A stretch of 64,000 bases of DNA from contig MU863903.1 of the NCBI GenBank assembly GCA_033296885.1, positions 62,001-126,000 of the forward strand. Direction: 5' to 3'. Source of the DNA: Triangularia verruculosa (lineage: Eukaryota > Ascomycota > Sordariomycetes > Sordariales > Podosporaceae). Positions within the stretch are counted from its first letter, which is position 1, and every line of letters starts with the position of its first letter. The notes beneath the pieces are model-generated. The model was given only the letters and a program-made list of their open reading frames with translations, searched no databases and was not told the origin of the DNA. Below are positions 21,888 through 32,912 of the stretch, in pieces. Made by a program: the position numbers and the translations under genes.

Positions 21888-24441
21888 GGTGTCTAGGCTG
21901 CCGGAGCTGTACCAGCAGAGGTGTTGCTTCTCACAGGTGTCTATATGTACAAGCGCGCCGGTCGCTGTTGCGACGGAGAATGACCGCGGTGGTTTGGTAT
22001 GGGCAAAGACAAGGCAAACAAACGGTCAGCTGAAAGCTGGGCTGAGCTGGTGGTGGTCCAGACACAGGACGGCACGCGGAAAGTGGCCGGGTCTGGACAG
22101 GGAGAATCCGATAGGCGGGAGCTCTGGAACTCTTGGAATTCGTGCGGTGCCTGGCGAGCGGTGTTTGCAAAAAGCTTCGGAATGTAGGATGGAATGACGA
22201 TAGGGGAAAGAGTCGGAGCTAGAATGACGGGCTGGCGCACAATTGTGTATGCGATCTGATGGCCGGACTGGAAGAAAGCTTGAGCTTAAAGTAGAGGGGC
22301 ACCTGTCAGGTCGGTTGATGGTGACACAGAGGCAGAAATATGGCTTGCTTTAGGCGCTGGGCACCTGACGACGACCAAAAAGACGTTAGGGATAAAACTG
22401 TCAACGTCGTCGCAGGAAAAGCGAGGCGGTTCACGAAACAAAAGTCGGCCAGGACAAGAGGGTAGGTAGACAATCACGAGGCCCTCAACAATCCCCGGCC
22501 GCCGCCCCAAGCCCCAGCGCTCACCCGTTCTTGGCCGGCCTAGCTGAGCGTCGAGCCGCGACAAGCGAGGTACCTTGTGGGCCACCAAATCTCGCGCAAC
22601 TTCCAAGTATCGCATGTGTCCCCGCTGACAGCCCCCCCTGGAAATTAGGACCCTTGCTGCTCTCTTTAAACCACTGCAAACCCCCCCTCGCTGATGTCAT
22701 GGGCCGACATTCCACTTGCCAGAGAGCGATGCAACGCCCAGCAGGGTTCATCATTATGAGATATGATCAGAGATAGCATGTGAATATGACTCTGTCATAT
22801 CCATTGACTTTTCGAGGCTCAAAGAACACGTTCAATGAACAATGCTTTTGTGCAACTTAAGGTAGCTAAGTAATTCAACGGCGCAGCGGCGTTCAACGCG
22901 CGGAAGGATTGTTGGGGAAGGCAACACAGCATGAAAAGACTTGTTATGGAGGGGCGGCACCTGACCAGCCTGCCGGCGCCGGTTCCGCTGTGTCCAACGG
23001 GGAACAGGCTATTCAATATATCGGCGGTTAAGCCTCTGATCCCGTGGGAGATCCAGTCCCGTGGTTTCTTTTCACAATTCGGAATACCTATCCGTAAACA
23101 ATCGCGACATCAGGGATAAGTCGGCCTCACCGAAGCGAGGCAATTCAATTCGGTCAATTTTGCGCCATGATACGAAGTGAGAAGAGCCGAGGCTTTACAA
23201 ATTTTCGATGCTGAGTGGAGAGTTGCATGTCAGAAGTTTTCGTTATACTGTCATGTCACCTCAAAAAGCTGTCAGCTTGATTTAGTTGTGGTCATAACTT
23301 GCTTTGCGCTGGTGACTTTGCGATCATGCCTTTATGTGCCGAACCTGCCCGCTGTCCTGAGTAAGCAACAGAGGCGCGGAAGATTATCCCTCAGCAAGGC
23401 CTCTGTCTGGTGGCCATGGACGATTATGAGTGGGCATATAGACCACTAACAACTTCGGGTATAATGGAGACGGCCAACAAGACTGATCGACGGGCCACAG
23501 CCAGGACAGAGGCTATCGTCCTGCTGTTTCGAGGGAGGCCCGATTGTCGGCTCCATCAGATGACGCGATAGAGTCAAAATCGGAGCAATGGGATGATAGA
23601 TGAAGAGTCATGCTGGCGAGAGAGGTATCCGTAAACTTGATATATGAGGGCGGAATAAAGCAAAGCACGATGTCTTCCTCGTCGGTCGGTTATCAGATTG
23701 TTGCTTCATGCCTGATCCCCAGACGGGAAGTTGGCGGCAGATCCTTTGTTCCCGTTGGGCGGGCTTGCTTCTGACACCTCGCTTCCCTCGAAATACCGAA
23801 TGCCTAGAATTGGAACAAAGAGTCGAGATCTTCGATGCGTAGAGGTGGGCTTAGGTAAACGCCTCACCGTTGGACTTTTACTTAGCGCTCCAAAATAGCA
23901 AAAAACCAACGCTCGCCAGGTGGTGGCAGTCCGCTAACGTCGGTGCCTGAGTGCCGAAACGAAACACAATGGCGGAAGTATCGATGGTGGGGTATTTGTC
24001 GCGACGGTGATTGGCCGTGATTGTTTCTCAGCGCCGTCGCCCGCTAAAAAATGGCTGCCAGTGCCGCATTATTAACGAACATCTCGCCGCTGGGAGTCGG
24101 GGTCGTCTCCCGGGGATCTGCTGGCCATGCGTGAAGTCGCGGACGTCTCTAATGTCTCCAGTTTTCCATCGTCCATGCACCGGCAGAGTTGTAGCAACAG
24201 GGCCGGCTAGCCATTCTCAACGGGGGATGGAAACCGCTGATATTTTTTCTTTTTGGTAGTTTCTGCTTGTCTTTGCTACGCACCCCCACCCAAAGTCACT
24301 CCCTTCTGCCGTTTTTGCGCTCGTGCGACATCTACTTGCTGCTGATACCGACTCTCCGACACCGACTCTTCCTCTCTTCCTTCCCTCCTCCTCCCCCTCT
24401 CTCTCTCCCTCTCTCCGTCCCGACGAACCGACCACAGCGCT
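21888..24441. other. Intergenic, divergent promoter region
   Basis: About 2.5 kb between PAH1 (leftward) and the fibronectin-III gene (rightward). No open frame here has recognisable motifs or good splice pairs. Directly before 24442 is a CT-rich tract (about 24370-24420), a likely core-promoter or leader element. Confidence 0.5.
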
Positions 24442-27400
24442 ATGTCATGGATCATCTCCTGGACGTCGCTGATTCCAACATTGCTCATCCTGTCGGCCAG
24501 TCTCGCCTGGTGGTTCACCGAGCCTAAGAACGCCCGGATAAATCTGATTGCAGCTGTTGGAGTGGTGCTTTTTTGCTGGGCCGTCGCCCCCGAGCTGTCG
24601 CGCGACCTCTCGTACTCGCTGTACGTGTCGAGTGTCGACTCGGTCACGGCCCTCCATCTCGAGACTTTTATACTCAGAAACGCAAATATGTTGCTAGTGG
24701 GAGCCGCTGTAGTCTGGTATGTGGTTTTATGGTCCTGTGGCTTGCTTGTGCTAGCTCGAGCCACGGGGCGCACCTCTTGGAGAAATCGTAGGCTCATCGT
24801 TTCCGTGTATCCAGGTTGGTGGGAAGGGCGTTCCAAACGCTTCGGAAGCCGGTCCCCGAGTTGATCAACACCTTGGGCGTTGATGTCCCTGATCCACCCG
24901 ACGTCTCCCTAGCGGGAATCAGAGCCGATGCTGCCACGGTGAACTGGACGCGGCCCGCGCCCAACCGATCAGTCGTAAAGTTCTTGATCCAAGTGAATGG
25001 AGTAGTTGGTATGTATCAAACCACAGGGACGCTCGTTTGGGAGGAGGCAAACCCTAACTTTGAGTTTTGTAGTGGGGGAGGTCGCTGCGAACCAGGAACC
25101 GGCCATCGTCGTCAGCGGCTTGAAGCCAGACCATTTTTACAACGTCCGGGTCATTGCCGTCGGCTCCAACAACTTTCAGGGCGGAAGCCGAGTCATCCGA
25201 CTGAGGACCTTTGCCCGAGATGGACGCCCGCAACTCGGCAACTCGAGACTGCCCTCTAACTTCACAGCCGAGGAACCGCCTGCAACACCCCATGGCGAGT
25301 CGATGGACGAAAATGGAGGGGCTAGGACCGCCTTCCCCGCCCTCGAGATGGCAACGGTCACAGAAGGGGTAGCATCACCTGCCAGGGATGGAAATACGAA
25401 TTCCGGACCGGGGCCTCGTCGAAATACTGTGACTAGGAAACACTCACCATCGACTACGAGCATCGACCAGTCAACCAGAGAAGATTTGAGCGCATACGCA
25501 AAGAAGACGCTACCGGAATTGACGGAAAAATTCGAGAGCATCAGGAAAGAGACTGAGGAGGTGCTAGCTCAAATAGCAAAAGAGGAGGCTGAAAATAGAA
25601 AGATATTGGAAGAATTGGAAGCTGAAAAGAAGGAAAAGAAGAAGGAACAGAAGAAAAAGGAGGAGCAGACCGAAAAGCTGAAGCGAGATGTGAATTCGAC
25701 GGACCGATCGATGCGCAACGCCATGCAAAGAAAGGGCCAGAGAGAGAAGACGTTGAAGGAAAAGCAAAACGAACGAGCGAAATATCATGAGAATATTGCC
25801 AAGTGGGAAAAGGGAGTAGGTGAGATGCGCAGGGACAGAGAAAGTTTTGATCAGCAGCGAAAGGAACTGGAAGAAGAGCGCGATCAAAAAACCGAGACCC
25901 TCCGAGGAGTTATCGACGAGCTTCAGGCTGAATGTACACGACTAGAGCAAGAGCTCAAGGAAAGGAGAGACCAGGTGCGAGAGCTGGAGGAGGCCCGGAA
26001 GAAGTTGCCCGGCGGAGAGGACGACAGCGAATGGCGTGAGAAGGACACTGAACGTAAGAGGGAGTGCCAACGACGGCGTGCGGAACTGATGGAAGCTCTG
26101 GGCTACGAGTCTAAGCGAGCGAGGGCACTCGAGGAGCAGATTCGTGTTCTCAGTATGCAACTGCAGGCCATTTCTCAGCCAAACTATGGGATTTATACAC
26201 CACCAAACGCCTCGGGGCTAGAGTTTGACAATCCGACACTCACTCAGCTTAAGCGGCGGAGTCGAAATAGCAACACGATGTCGAATGTGTCTATCGCGTC
26301 ACCGTTGCCGACTTACTCACAGATCGACCCGATCTTGTCGGCTCCGACTGGATTCGCCAGTTCACGATCTCTGAATGCGCCACCTGGTTTTGCCCCAGGA
26401 CCCTTCATGGACCTCTCTGCAGATATAGACTTTAGAGGATCCTCAGCCCCGCTCAGCCCTTCAGCCACTGCTCTCTTGCCGTCTAACATACTTGACGACT
26501 TTGACGACGACGATGATGACCCGAGCCCGGCAACATTTCACGACCCTGAACCCTTTCTGCAAAGTCACCGGGCCTCACCAGAGCAAGCCCCTCAGTCTCC
26601 GGCATCCTCAGGAAAGGCGCTTAGTGTCCTGTCTAGCCCCCATGGATCCACAAGTAACCTTCCCTTCCCCGCCTTCTCTAACGAAATCTCAGAGAGGATG
26701 GTAGGTGCTCTGCCATCACCAACCGCAGCCGAACCGACTCAGCACAGGGGCTTCTTTTGGCAGCGCTCCAAGACTGTCAAGGAGGAGGCGGAGAAAGAGC
26801 CACCGCTTCTGGGCAGTCTGAAGCAAGGCCAGAGCCAGTCTTTTCCACGACAGACGGATGATCCAGAGTTGGCCAACAAGCGGCGGATTAGTATTTCTGG
26901 CACCTGGAATGTTTTCAACCGAAACTCAGTAGGACCTGAGATCACTGAAGGTCAGGCAACAACAAACACCCATGCATTTTCTAGAGGCCTCAACCTCTTC
27001 TCTCGTCGGCCTACTGGCAGTCTATTTGACCGTGACCCCAGCAGCCCCCGACCTACAAGCATCGCCTCCTCTGAACTTCCCAGGCCCTCGACCGATTCCG
27101 GCCCGATCTGGGGTCCACCCATGGATCCTTCAACACTGAGCAGAAACAGCCGCCTCTGGTCTCCCGATGCAGCGCCGTGGTCTAGGAACCCGTCCAGACG
27201 ACCCTCCCTCCACGGATCCCCCTCGGCGCTCAAGACCACCCTCGCCTCCGCCGACGATGAGATACTCGATGACGAGGAAATGCTTCCCAACATGGACGTC
27301 GGTGTGATAGGTAGCCGGCCTCCCACGCAGTCCGCCAAAGCCGCGTCGGCCGCCCTCGGTCGGTTGAACCCCAATGCCCCCGCCTTTATCGGATCCCTCT

Positions 27401-28185
27401 TCAAATCCAACCCTGAAAAGCAAAAGGAGAAAGAAGTAAAGGAGAAGGCAAAAGCAGAGAAGAAGAAGGCTAATAAGGAAAAGGCTGCTAAAAAGGAGAA
27501 GGAGAAGGATAAGGACGTCCCAGACACGCCGCACCAGCAAAGCCAGAATCCGATTTTTGAAATGGACTCGCCTGCCGACTCACGAAAGTCTCGAGATGGA
27601 GCTTCGGTTCATACTTTACACTCTTCTGTTTCAGTCTCCGAGTCTCGCGATAGCTTAACACTAGATCAATCCTTCTCCAACACCCCCTCCGAACCCGCCA
27701 GCGCTGGCCTCTCCGGCTCTTACAAGGATGAGGGCGTGGTTAGGAAACTCTTCCGAAAGGGCAGCTCCAGCAAGTTTTCCCTCCCCGGCCGTCTCGGCGG
27801 TAACAGCGCCAAGGAAAGTGCGCCCACCAGCGGCGGCAGCGGCGGCGGGCTTTTCAAGAAGGGGCCTAGCAGCGTCGCCAGCACGGCGCCATCTGATCGA
27901 CTTGACCCGCGATCCAGCATAGGAGAGTTTGAAGACCTTGGGGATGAAGCTCAGGGTGTTTTTGCTGGGGTGTTGGGGAAGAGCTATGAGAGCAGTGTTG
28001 GTGGGAGTCCTGCTTTGGGACCTAAGGGGGGTAAAGAGGGCGGGGGTACGGCGGCGAGTAGGTGGTTGAGCAGCTTTGGGAAGAAGGGGAAGAAGAATAG
28101 TGAGAAGGAGAGTTTGGATTTGGAAAGGGCGGCGGCGGCGCATGGGGGGACGGAGTTGGATGGGTTGGCTGAGGAGAAGGTGTAA
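24442..28185 (+). CDS. Membrane-anchored fibronectin type III coiled-coil protein
   Basis: Three exons, 24442-24716, 24815-25008 and 25073-28185, give 1193 residues. Both introns (98 and 64 bases) start GTATGT and end CAG or GTAG. The N-terminus has three hydrophobic stretches at about 6-25, 33-52 and 76-96. A single fibronectin type III domain spans about 115-205 (PPDVSLAGIRADAATVNWTR, then a conserved GLKPDHFYNVRVIAVG strand). Residues 300-460 form a long charged coiled coil. The rest is low-complexity Ser/Pro-rich sequence with an Asp run near 475 and a Lys/Glu block near 780-830. No catalytic motif was seen. The layout suggests a membrane-tethered scaffold facing the cytosol, but no specific function is claimed. 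The product name is descriptive only. Confidence 0.82.
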
Positions 28186-29880
28186 GTGATGGGGACACGT
28201 TGTGTATGATGATCAGCGGGGTGGCAATATTGCCATGGTTTCGGGTGAAGTCTGGATGTAGAATACTTGTAGTAGTGGTAGTCGTTGTTGTACCTGATAG
28301 TGAAAGGCATTTGAGGGAATTTGTTGCATGCCAGAGAAGTTGAATATCACTTTTTGCTGATGTTTTACATACCTATGCTACTCTCTGTGTCCCATTATCT
28401 CGATTTGATGTGTCTGAAAACTTGGCTCGACTAATATTAACTGATGGGAGAAAATCATTTGTCCAGAGAGTTGCAACAGTCATCCCCATTCTTAGATTGT
28501 GGTTGGGTAGGTAGGAAAAGAAATGAGAGCAAAAGAAAATTCAAAAAGCTCACCGACCAACCCCCCTCACATTAATTCTGTGGATGGGGTTCAGCCGGTG
28601 CCGAAAACCTTTTCTTTGAAAGAAAGAAAGATTTTGCGCGGCGGGCGGGGGGGTCGAACATGAAGCTCCGAAGAGCCCCAGGGGGCGGAGGCGAGGAACC
28701 CCCCTGGGCAACAGGCTTAACCACTTGGCCATTTTGGATGGTTAGCGGTAAGCTTAGCTGTTGTTCTGTTGGAAGGAGGGGTGGGGGAGGTGGTATATGT
28801 AGAAGGAGCGAGGTGGGATGAGAGCTGCCCGGGAGGGGGAAGGTGCAGTGGGAATTGGGAAGGGGGAAGGGGGGGGTTGCTTTTGAGGATGAGGATTGTC
28901 ACATTGGTGCCTTAGCCCACAATGCCAATTGCCAATTCCTGTAAAAGGGTGTGGGATTGTAAGCTCGGCGCTCACAATTCAACTTACCTAACAGTTATAT
29001 ACTGTTTCTACAAGGCCTACAGCCTTATCGCAAGGATGAGATTGCGGATGCCCCGATACTGGGGGGGTTTATTGTGTGAAAGAGGGGGATGTTTCTTTGT
29101 GTATTTGGGTGAGGACTCTTACTTAATAATTTTAATGTAGAGTTGGGTTATAGTTAGAGTTGAGGGGGACGGATATTGTAAGTGTTTACGTTCTGCTGGA
29201 GGGTAACTATATCGACGAGATACCAAGTACCACTTTATTGACAGACAGTGCATCTGATCATATTGGCTGTCTGTGGGTTCTTACTGATGAAGCGTAGTAC
29301 TACAGGAGGAATTGAGCTAGTATTGACATAAGGTAGGTACCGAGGGAAGAACCAAATCCAGCCTACCTACCTATTCAAGCCAACCTCCATTGTTCAGCCT
29401 GAATACCGAACCAGTTGAAGACTCTCGGATACGAAGGACACGTAGGTAGCCGGTAAGCTCTGATTTGATATCTATCTAGGTGTCTAAGAGCTGATACCAC
29501 GTCAGGAAGGGATAGCGCTTGATGGTCATCTTACTTCGTCAGCAACTAGTGTAGGCACCCTTCAATGGCAACCACTATGCATGCTATCGTCTGTTTTGTA
29601 AGCAAACAATCACATTACCAAGACACTGTCAAACGCATCTACAAGGATGAACACGGGCACTTGTGAGCGACTTCGAACTCTCGGCGGTGTATATGCCCAG
29701 ATATCATCGACACGAAGAAAGGCATGCCGCAAGCAGAGGCTTGTCAAAACAATCTGTGGTAAACGTCTATATAAATCCCACACCCGCTCAAGCTTTCACC
29801 GTGTATCATCTCACCCAGACTACACTCTCATAACAAATCCTTTGACTTTACAAAGCCGGGCAGGCACACAGACAAAAATC
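28186..29880. other. Intergenic with tRNA-like fragment and TAGG repeats
   Basis: About 1.7 kb without a supportable gene. Near 28640-28735 the minus strand resembles the D-arm of a class II tRNA but the rest does not fold. Around 29330-29450 are TAGG-type tetranucleotide repeats like those before the paralogous gene at 9.1 kb. The last few hundred bases are the promoter of the secreted-protein gene. Confidence 0.45.
29768..29775 (+). promoter_or_regulatory. TATA box of the secreted-protein gene
   Basis: TATATAAA lies 113 bases before the start codon at 29881, in the same relative place as in the broken copy at 9 kb. Motif match only. Confidence 0.55.
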
Positions 29881-30440
29881 ATGATCTCCCCCCTGACCTC
29901 CCTCCTCCTGGCCGCCACCCTCATCGTCACCACCTCGGCCCAGCAGTTCGTAGCCGTAATCGAAACCAACCCGACCTACTTCGCCAGCAGGGAATGCTAC
30001 GACGCCGCCAAATACTACACCATCGTCGACTTCGGCGCCACACCCGCCCCCGCCACGAGCGCGTCCTGCACAAACAGGGGCACCCTCCTCTCCAGCCGCG
30101 TCGGACTGGCGACCACGATGGACACGTCCTGCACCGACGGCAAGTGGACCAACGGCTACAAGGTCTGCCGCGTGGTTGAAGGCGTGATTGCCATCCACCA
30201 TCCGAGTGGGAAGAAACAGATTTGCTCGGCGGAAGATACCATGATTTACAACTGTTCGTTACCTTGTCTCCTTTTCTTTTTTTTTTCCCTCCCCCCCGCC
30301 TCCCTTGAAGGAAGATTCGAAAAGAGTATGTCAGACTGATATATTTTTGTCTTGCTTCGATCAAAACAGGCCCCGACAACCCGCCGGCATGCTGGACGAA
30401 TAAGGTTAGGACGTTTTCCTGTGTTGGCTTTTGGCTCTGA
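29881..30440 (+). CDS. Small secreted cysteine-rich protein
   Basis: Two exons, 29881-30253 and 30370-30440, give 147 residues. The intron has an uncommon GTTCGT donor and an AACAG acceptor. It is supported by the paralogue at 9120, where an intron lies at the same codon. Without splicing the frame would run on to 30339. A signal peptide of about 20 residues (LTSLLLAATLIVTTSA) precedes a mature part of about 127 residues with eight cysteines, enough for four disulfides. These lie in RECYDAAK, ASCTNRG, TSCTDGKW, YKVCRVV, QICSAED, YNCP, ACWTNK and FSCVG. No known domain was recognised. Size, secretion and cysteine content resemble fungal effector-like or surface proteins, but no function is claimed. 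Confidence 0.75.
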
Positions 30441-30686
30441 TATCTTGCCCCGATTAAGATATGACGGTTGGGGAAGAACAAGGGTTCTAAGTTTCCTCGT
30501 TCGGTGTTCTTTGCCCCGTGGAAAGCATGGAAGAATATAGTCAAACCAAACGATGGAGGTTGGGAGCTCAAAGAGTTATATATATTACAGACCCTCTTGA
30601 TCTAGGGTACCAAGTAGTGTGGCAGTGGCATCCCTACGAGCACAGCTATATGCGTATATAAATGAGTTTACCAACAAGAAACTATC

Positions 30687-30805
30687 ACATACGACCATAC
30701 TCAGTTGAAAATACGGCATCCCGTCCGCTCTGCCCTAGTCAAACAACTGAAGGCTGAACTAGTACTCAGGTGGGTGACCACTGGGGAATCCTCAGTGTTG
30801 TATGT
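30687..30805 (+). rRNA. 5S ribosomal RNA gene
   Basis: A 119-base segment from ACATACGACCATA to TTGTATGT matches the ascomycete 5S rRNA pattern. It includes the internal promoter-region sequence GGCATCCCGTCCGCTC, the GGTGGGTGACCACTGGGGAAT stem region and complementary ends (ACATAC with GTATGT). A T-run at 30804-30809 follows as the RNA polymerase III terminator. It is a lone copy between two protein genes, as expected for the dispersed 5S genes of Sordariomycetes rather than the rDNA-linked arrangement. Confidence 0.93.
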
Positions 30806-30874
30806 TTTTCCCTTCTTTTTTCTTTTGTCTCCACCCCCTTATACAACCCCCCCCCCCCCTTATCCTTTTCATTC

Positions 30875-32046
30875 TTACAAAACCGCCCCCCTCCTCCTCC
30901 CCTGCCTAAACCACCCCTCCACCCCCTCCACCACCCTCTCCGCCACCCCCCAAGAAAGCTCATACCCCCTCCCCCCCAACCCATAAGCATGCATCACAAA
31001 CCCCTTTTTCTCCTCCTCCTCCCCTCCCCCAAGCCCAACAACCTCCCCTTCAATCCTCGGCCCCCCCTTCCTCGACGGCCTCCTCCCCACAATATCAGCC
31101 ATCACCGTCATACGTCCCTTCCCCCCCAAGATCTTGGGGTACGTCCCCGCAAACATCTTCAACAACCTCTCCCGTGTCTCCAAACGGGGGGAACATTCCC
31201 AATCATCCACCTCCTTCGTCCCCCCGATCACTGTCCCACCTTCAAATCCCCTAGGGACACAAAACGTCCAACTCCCATCAGCATTCTGTCTCGTCACGGT
31301 AGCGTCACACTCCTCTGCCACCAGCACGGTCTGGCCGCGGGTGATGAACATGTTGGCATCATCCCCGAATCCGTTCCCGCTGGCATCAACCACTGCGTCG
31401 ACCTGTCCGTTCTTGAGGACGGGTTGGGATAGAGAGAAGATCTCTACGGGAGAGCGGAGGGTGTGCTTGTGTATCCTGCCCCCGCGGTGGACGAACCTCC
31501 GCAGGAGGAAGGAGAGGTAGACCATTGGGTTGACGCAGTATGTTTCGTACTCGCAGCCCCAGGTGACTTTGGAGTCGGGGAATTCGTCAGGGGAGAGGAG
31601 ACGGAAGCCAGGGAGGTTTAGCTCGGCTGCTTTGGCGGGGGTGAGGGATTGGTATTCTGGTCCTGGGGACTCGAGGTACTCGATGCCTTTGAGGAAGGTG
31701 ATCCCAGCTGTTTTCGGGTGTGAGGTAAAAAGTGATTTCATGTGGGAGAAGGTGGTGGTGGAGAGGGGGTGTTCGAAGACTGATTGGGGGTTGGAGGGGT
31801 GAGGCGGGACCCAGCGGTTGTGGGCGCCGCCCCATGGTGAGGTGTAGTTGATTTGAGTGACGGGGTCGATGGTTTCGAATCCGGCAGGAAAGTCCTTTGC
31901 TATGATGGTGACCAAGTAGCCTGCCCTCTGTAAAAGAATGGCGGAGGAGATGCCTGTGACACCAGCGCTGGGGGATGGTTAGAGAAGGAAGTAATGAGCA
32001 GAGGCATGAGGGAGACGTACCCGAGGACGCCAACATGTCTGGACAT
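30875..32046 (-). CDS. D-amino-acid oxidase-like FAD enzyme
   Basis: Two exons, 32046-32021 (only 26 bases) and 31967-30875, give 372 residues. The 53-base intron starts GTACGT and ends CCCAG. Splicing creates the N-terminal FAD-binding motif GVLGAGVTGISSAILLQRAG, which is strong support for the tiny first exon. Further DAO-family features are SPWGGAHNR near 50, the GCEYETYCVNP segment with the conserved tyrosine, VVDASGNG, VGRRPSRKGGPRIE with the substrate-carboxylate arginine, and HAYGLGGRGYELSWGVAE near the end. The family oxidises D-amino acids to 2-oxo acids, giving ammonia and hydrogen peroxide, usually in peroxisomes. The last residues (GAVL) do not match the usual C-terminal SKL-type peroxisome signal. 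The 3' third is very G-rich on the coding strand. Confidence 0.88.
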
Positions 32047-32912
32047 GGTGTAGTTTTGGTGAAGCAGTGACAAGTTTGGGATTGTATAAGTGGTCAGTGA
32101 GAAATGTGTTGAAAAACAAGAAACTTCAACAAGAAAACAATGGATCGAGGAGAGAATATATACCCAAAACTCGAACACAAAACTCTCATATAAACAAGGC
32201 TGCGCGGGATAACTTGCCTGGTATCAGCCAAGCAGTCTGCCTGAGCTGAGGTCCAGCAGCTATCAGTTAGGTGAAAGTAAATTGGCTCCCCGGAGCAAAT
32301 TATCCAAACGGAAACACAGAAATGCGGCGAACAGCACCCTGTCACATTGCACATCTATTGCATTAGTGCGGTCCTCTGCCATTTCTCAGTGGTAGGTACG
32401 GATAACAAGTCGATAAGTGTAAAAGCGCCAAGACCAGGCTCCGTGACCGATCTTCGGCTTTCCGGCCCCGCATTAATACCTGCCGGAAAAGGCTGTCAGT
32501 CGGCAGTGACCCGGTTACCGCCGGATGTTCGGGTTTCTCTGCTTTCATGAGTATCAGTTGATTTTGATACCAACCTACTATGAGTATATCATGTTATGTA
32601 GCAATCAATGAAACTGTGTGTTGGGGTATCTCCTTCGGAATCCGCATAATACGCTCGTCCGAGGTTTTCCAAGATATATTTGTACGGTGTCTGTACATCG
32701 TGAAATCGTCACATCCGAGCCAAAGTGATGAGCGCTGAACAAAAAAAAAAGGTGTATCAAAAACTCGCTGATACAAAACGTTGGATATGATTGATGAAAG
32801 AAAATGTGGGAAAAGGCCTCCGACTCCTTTTTTGAGCAAGCATTCTTTCTTCCTCTCTCCCTCTCTCCCTCTCTCTTCTCCCTCCAGTGTTCTTCACCGG
32901 AAGAATATCACT
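32047..32912. other. Intergenic, upstream of the DAO-like gene
   Basis: Holds the DAO-like promoter and the 3' end of the caspase-fold gene. A CT-rich tract lies near 32850-32885. No gene seen. Confidence 0.5.

Noticed and set aside
28640..28735. tRNA-like sequence on the minus strand (GGCCAAGTGGTTAAGCC D-arm)
   Set aside because: The T stem and acceptor stem do not pair and no sensible anticodon stem forms. At most a decayed class II tRNA fragment.
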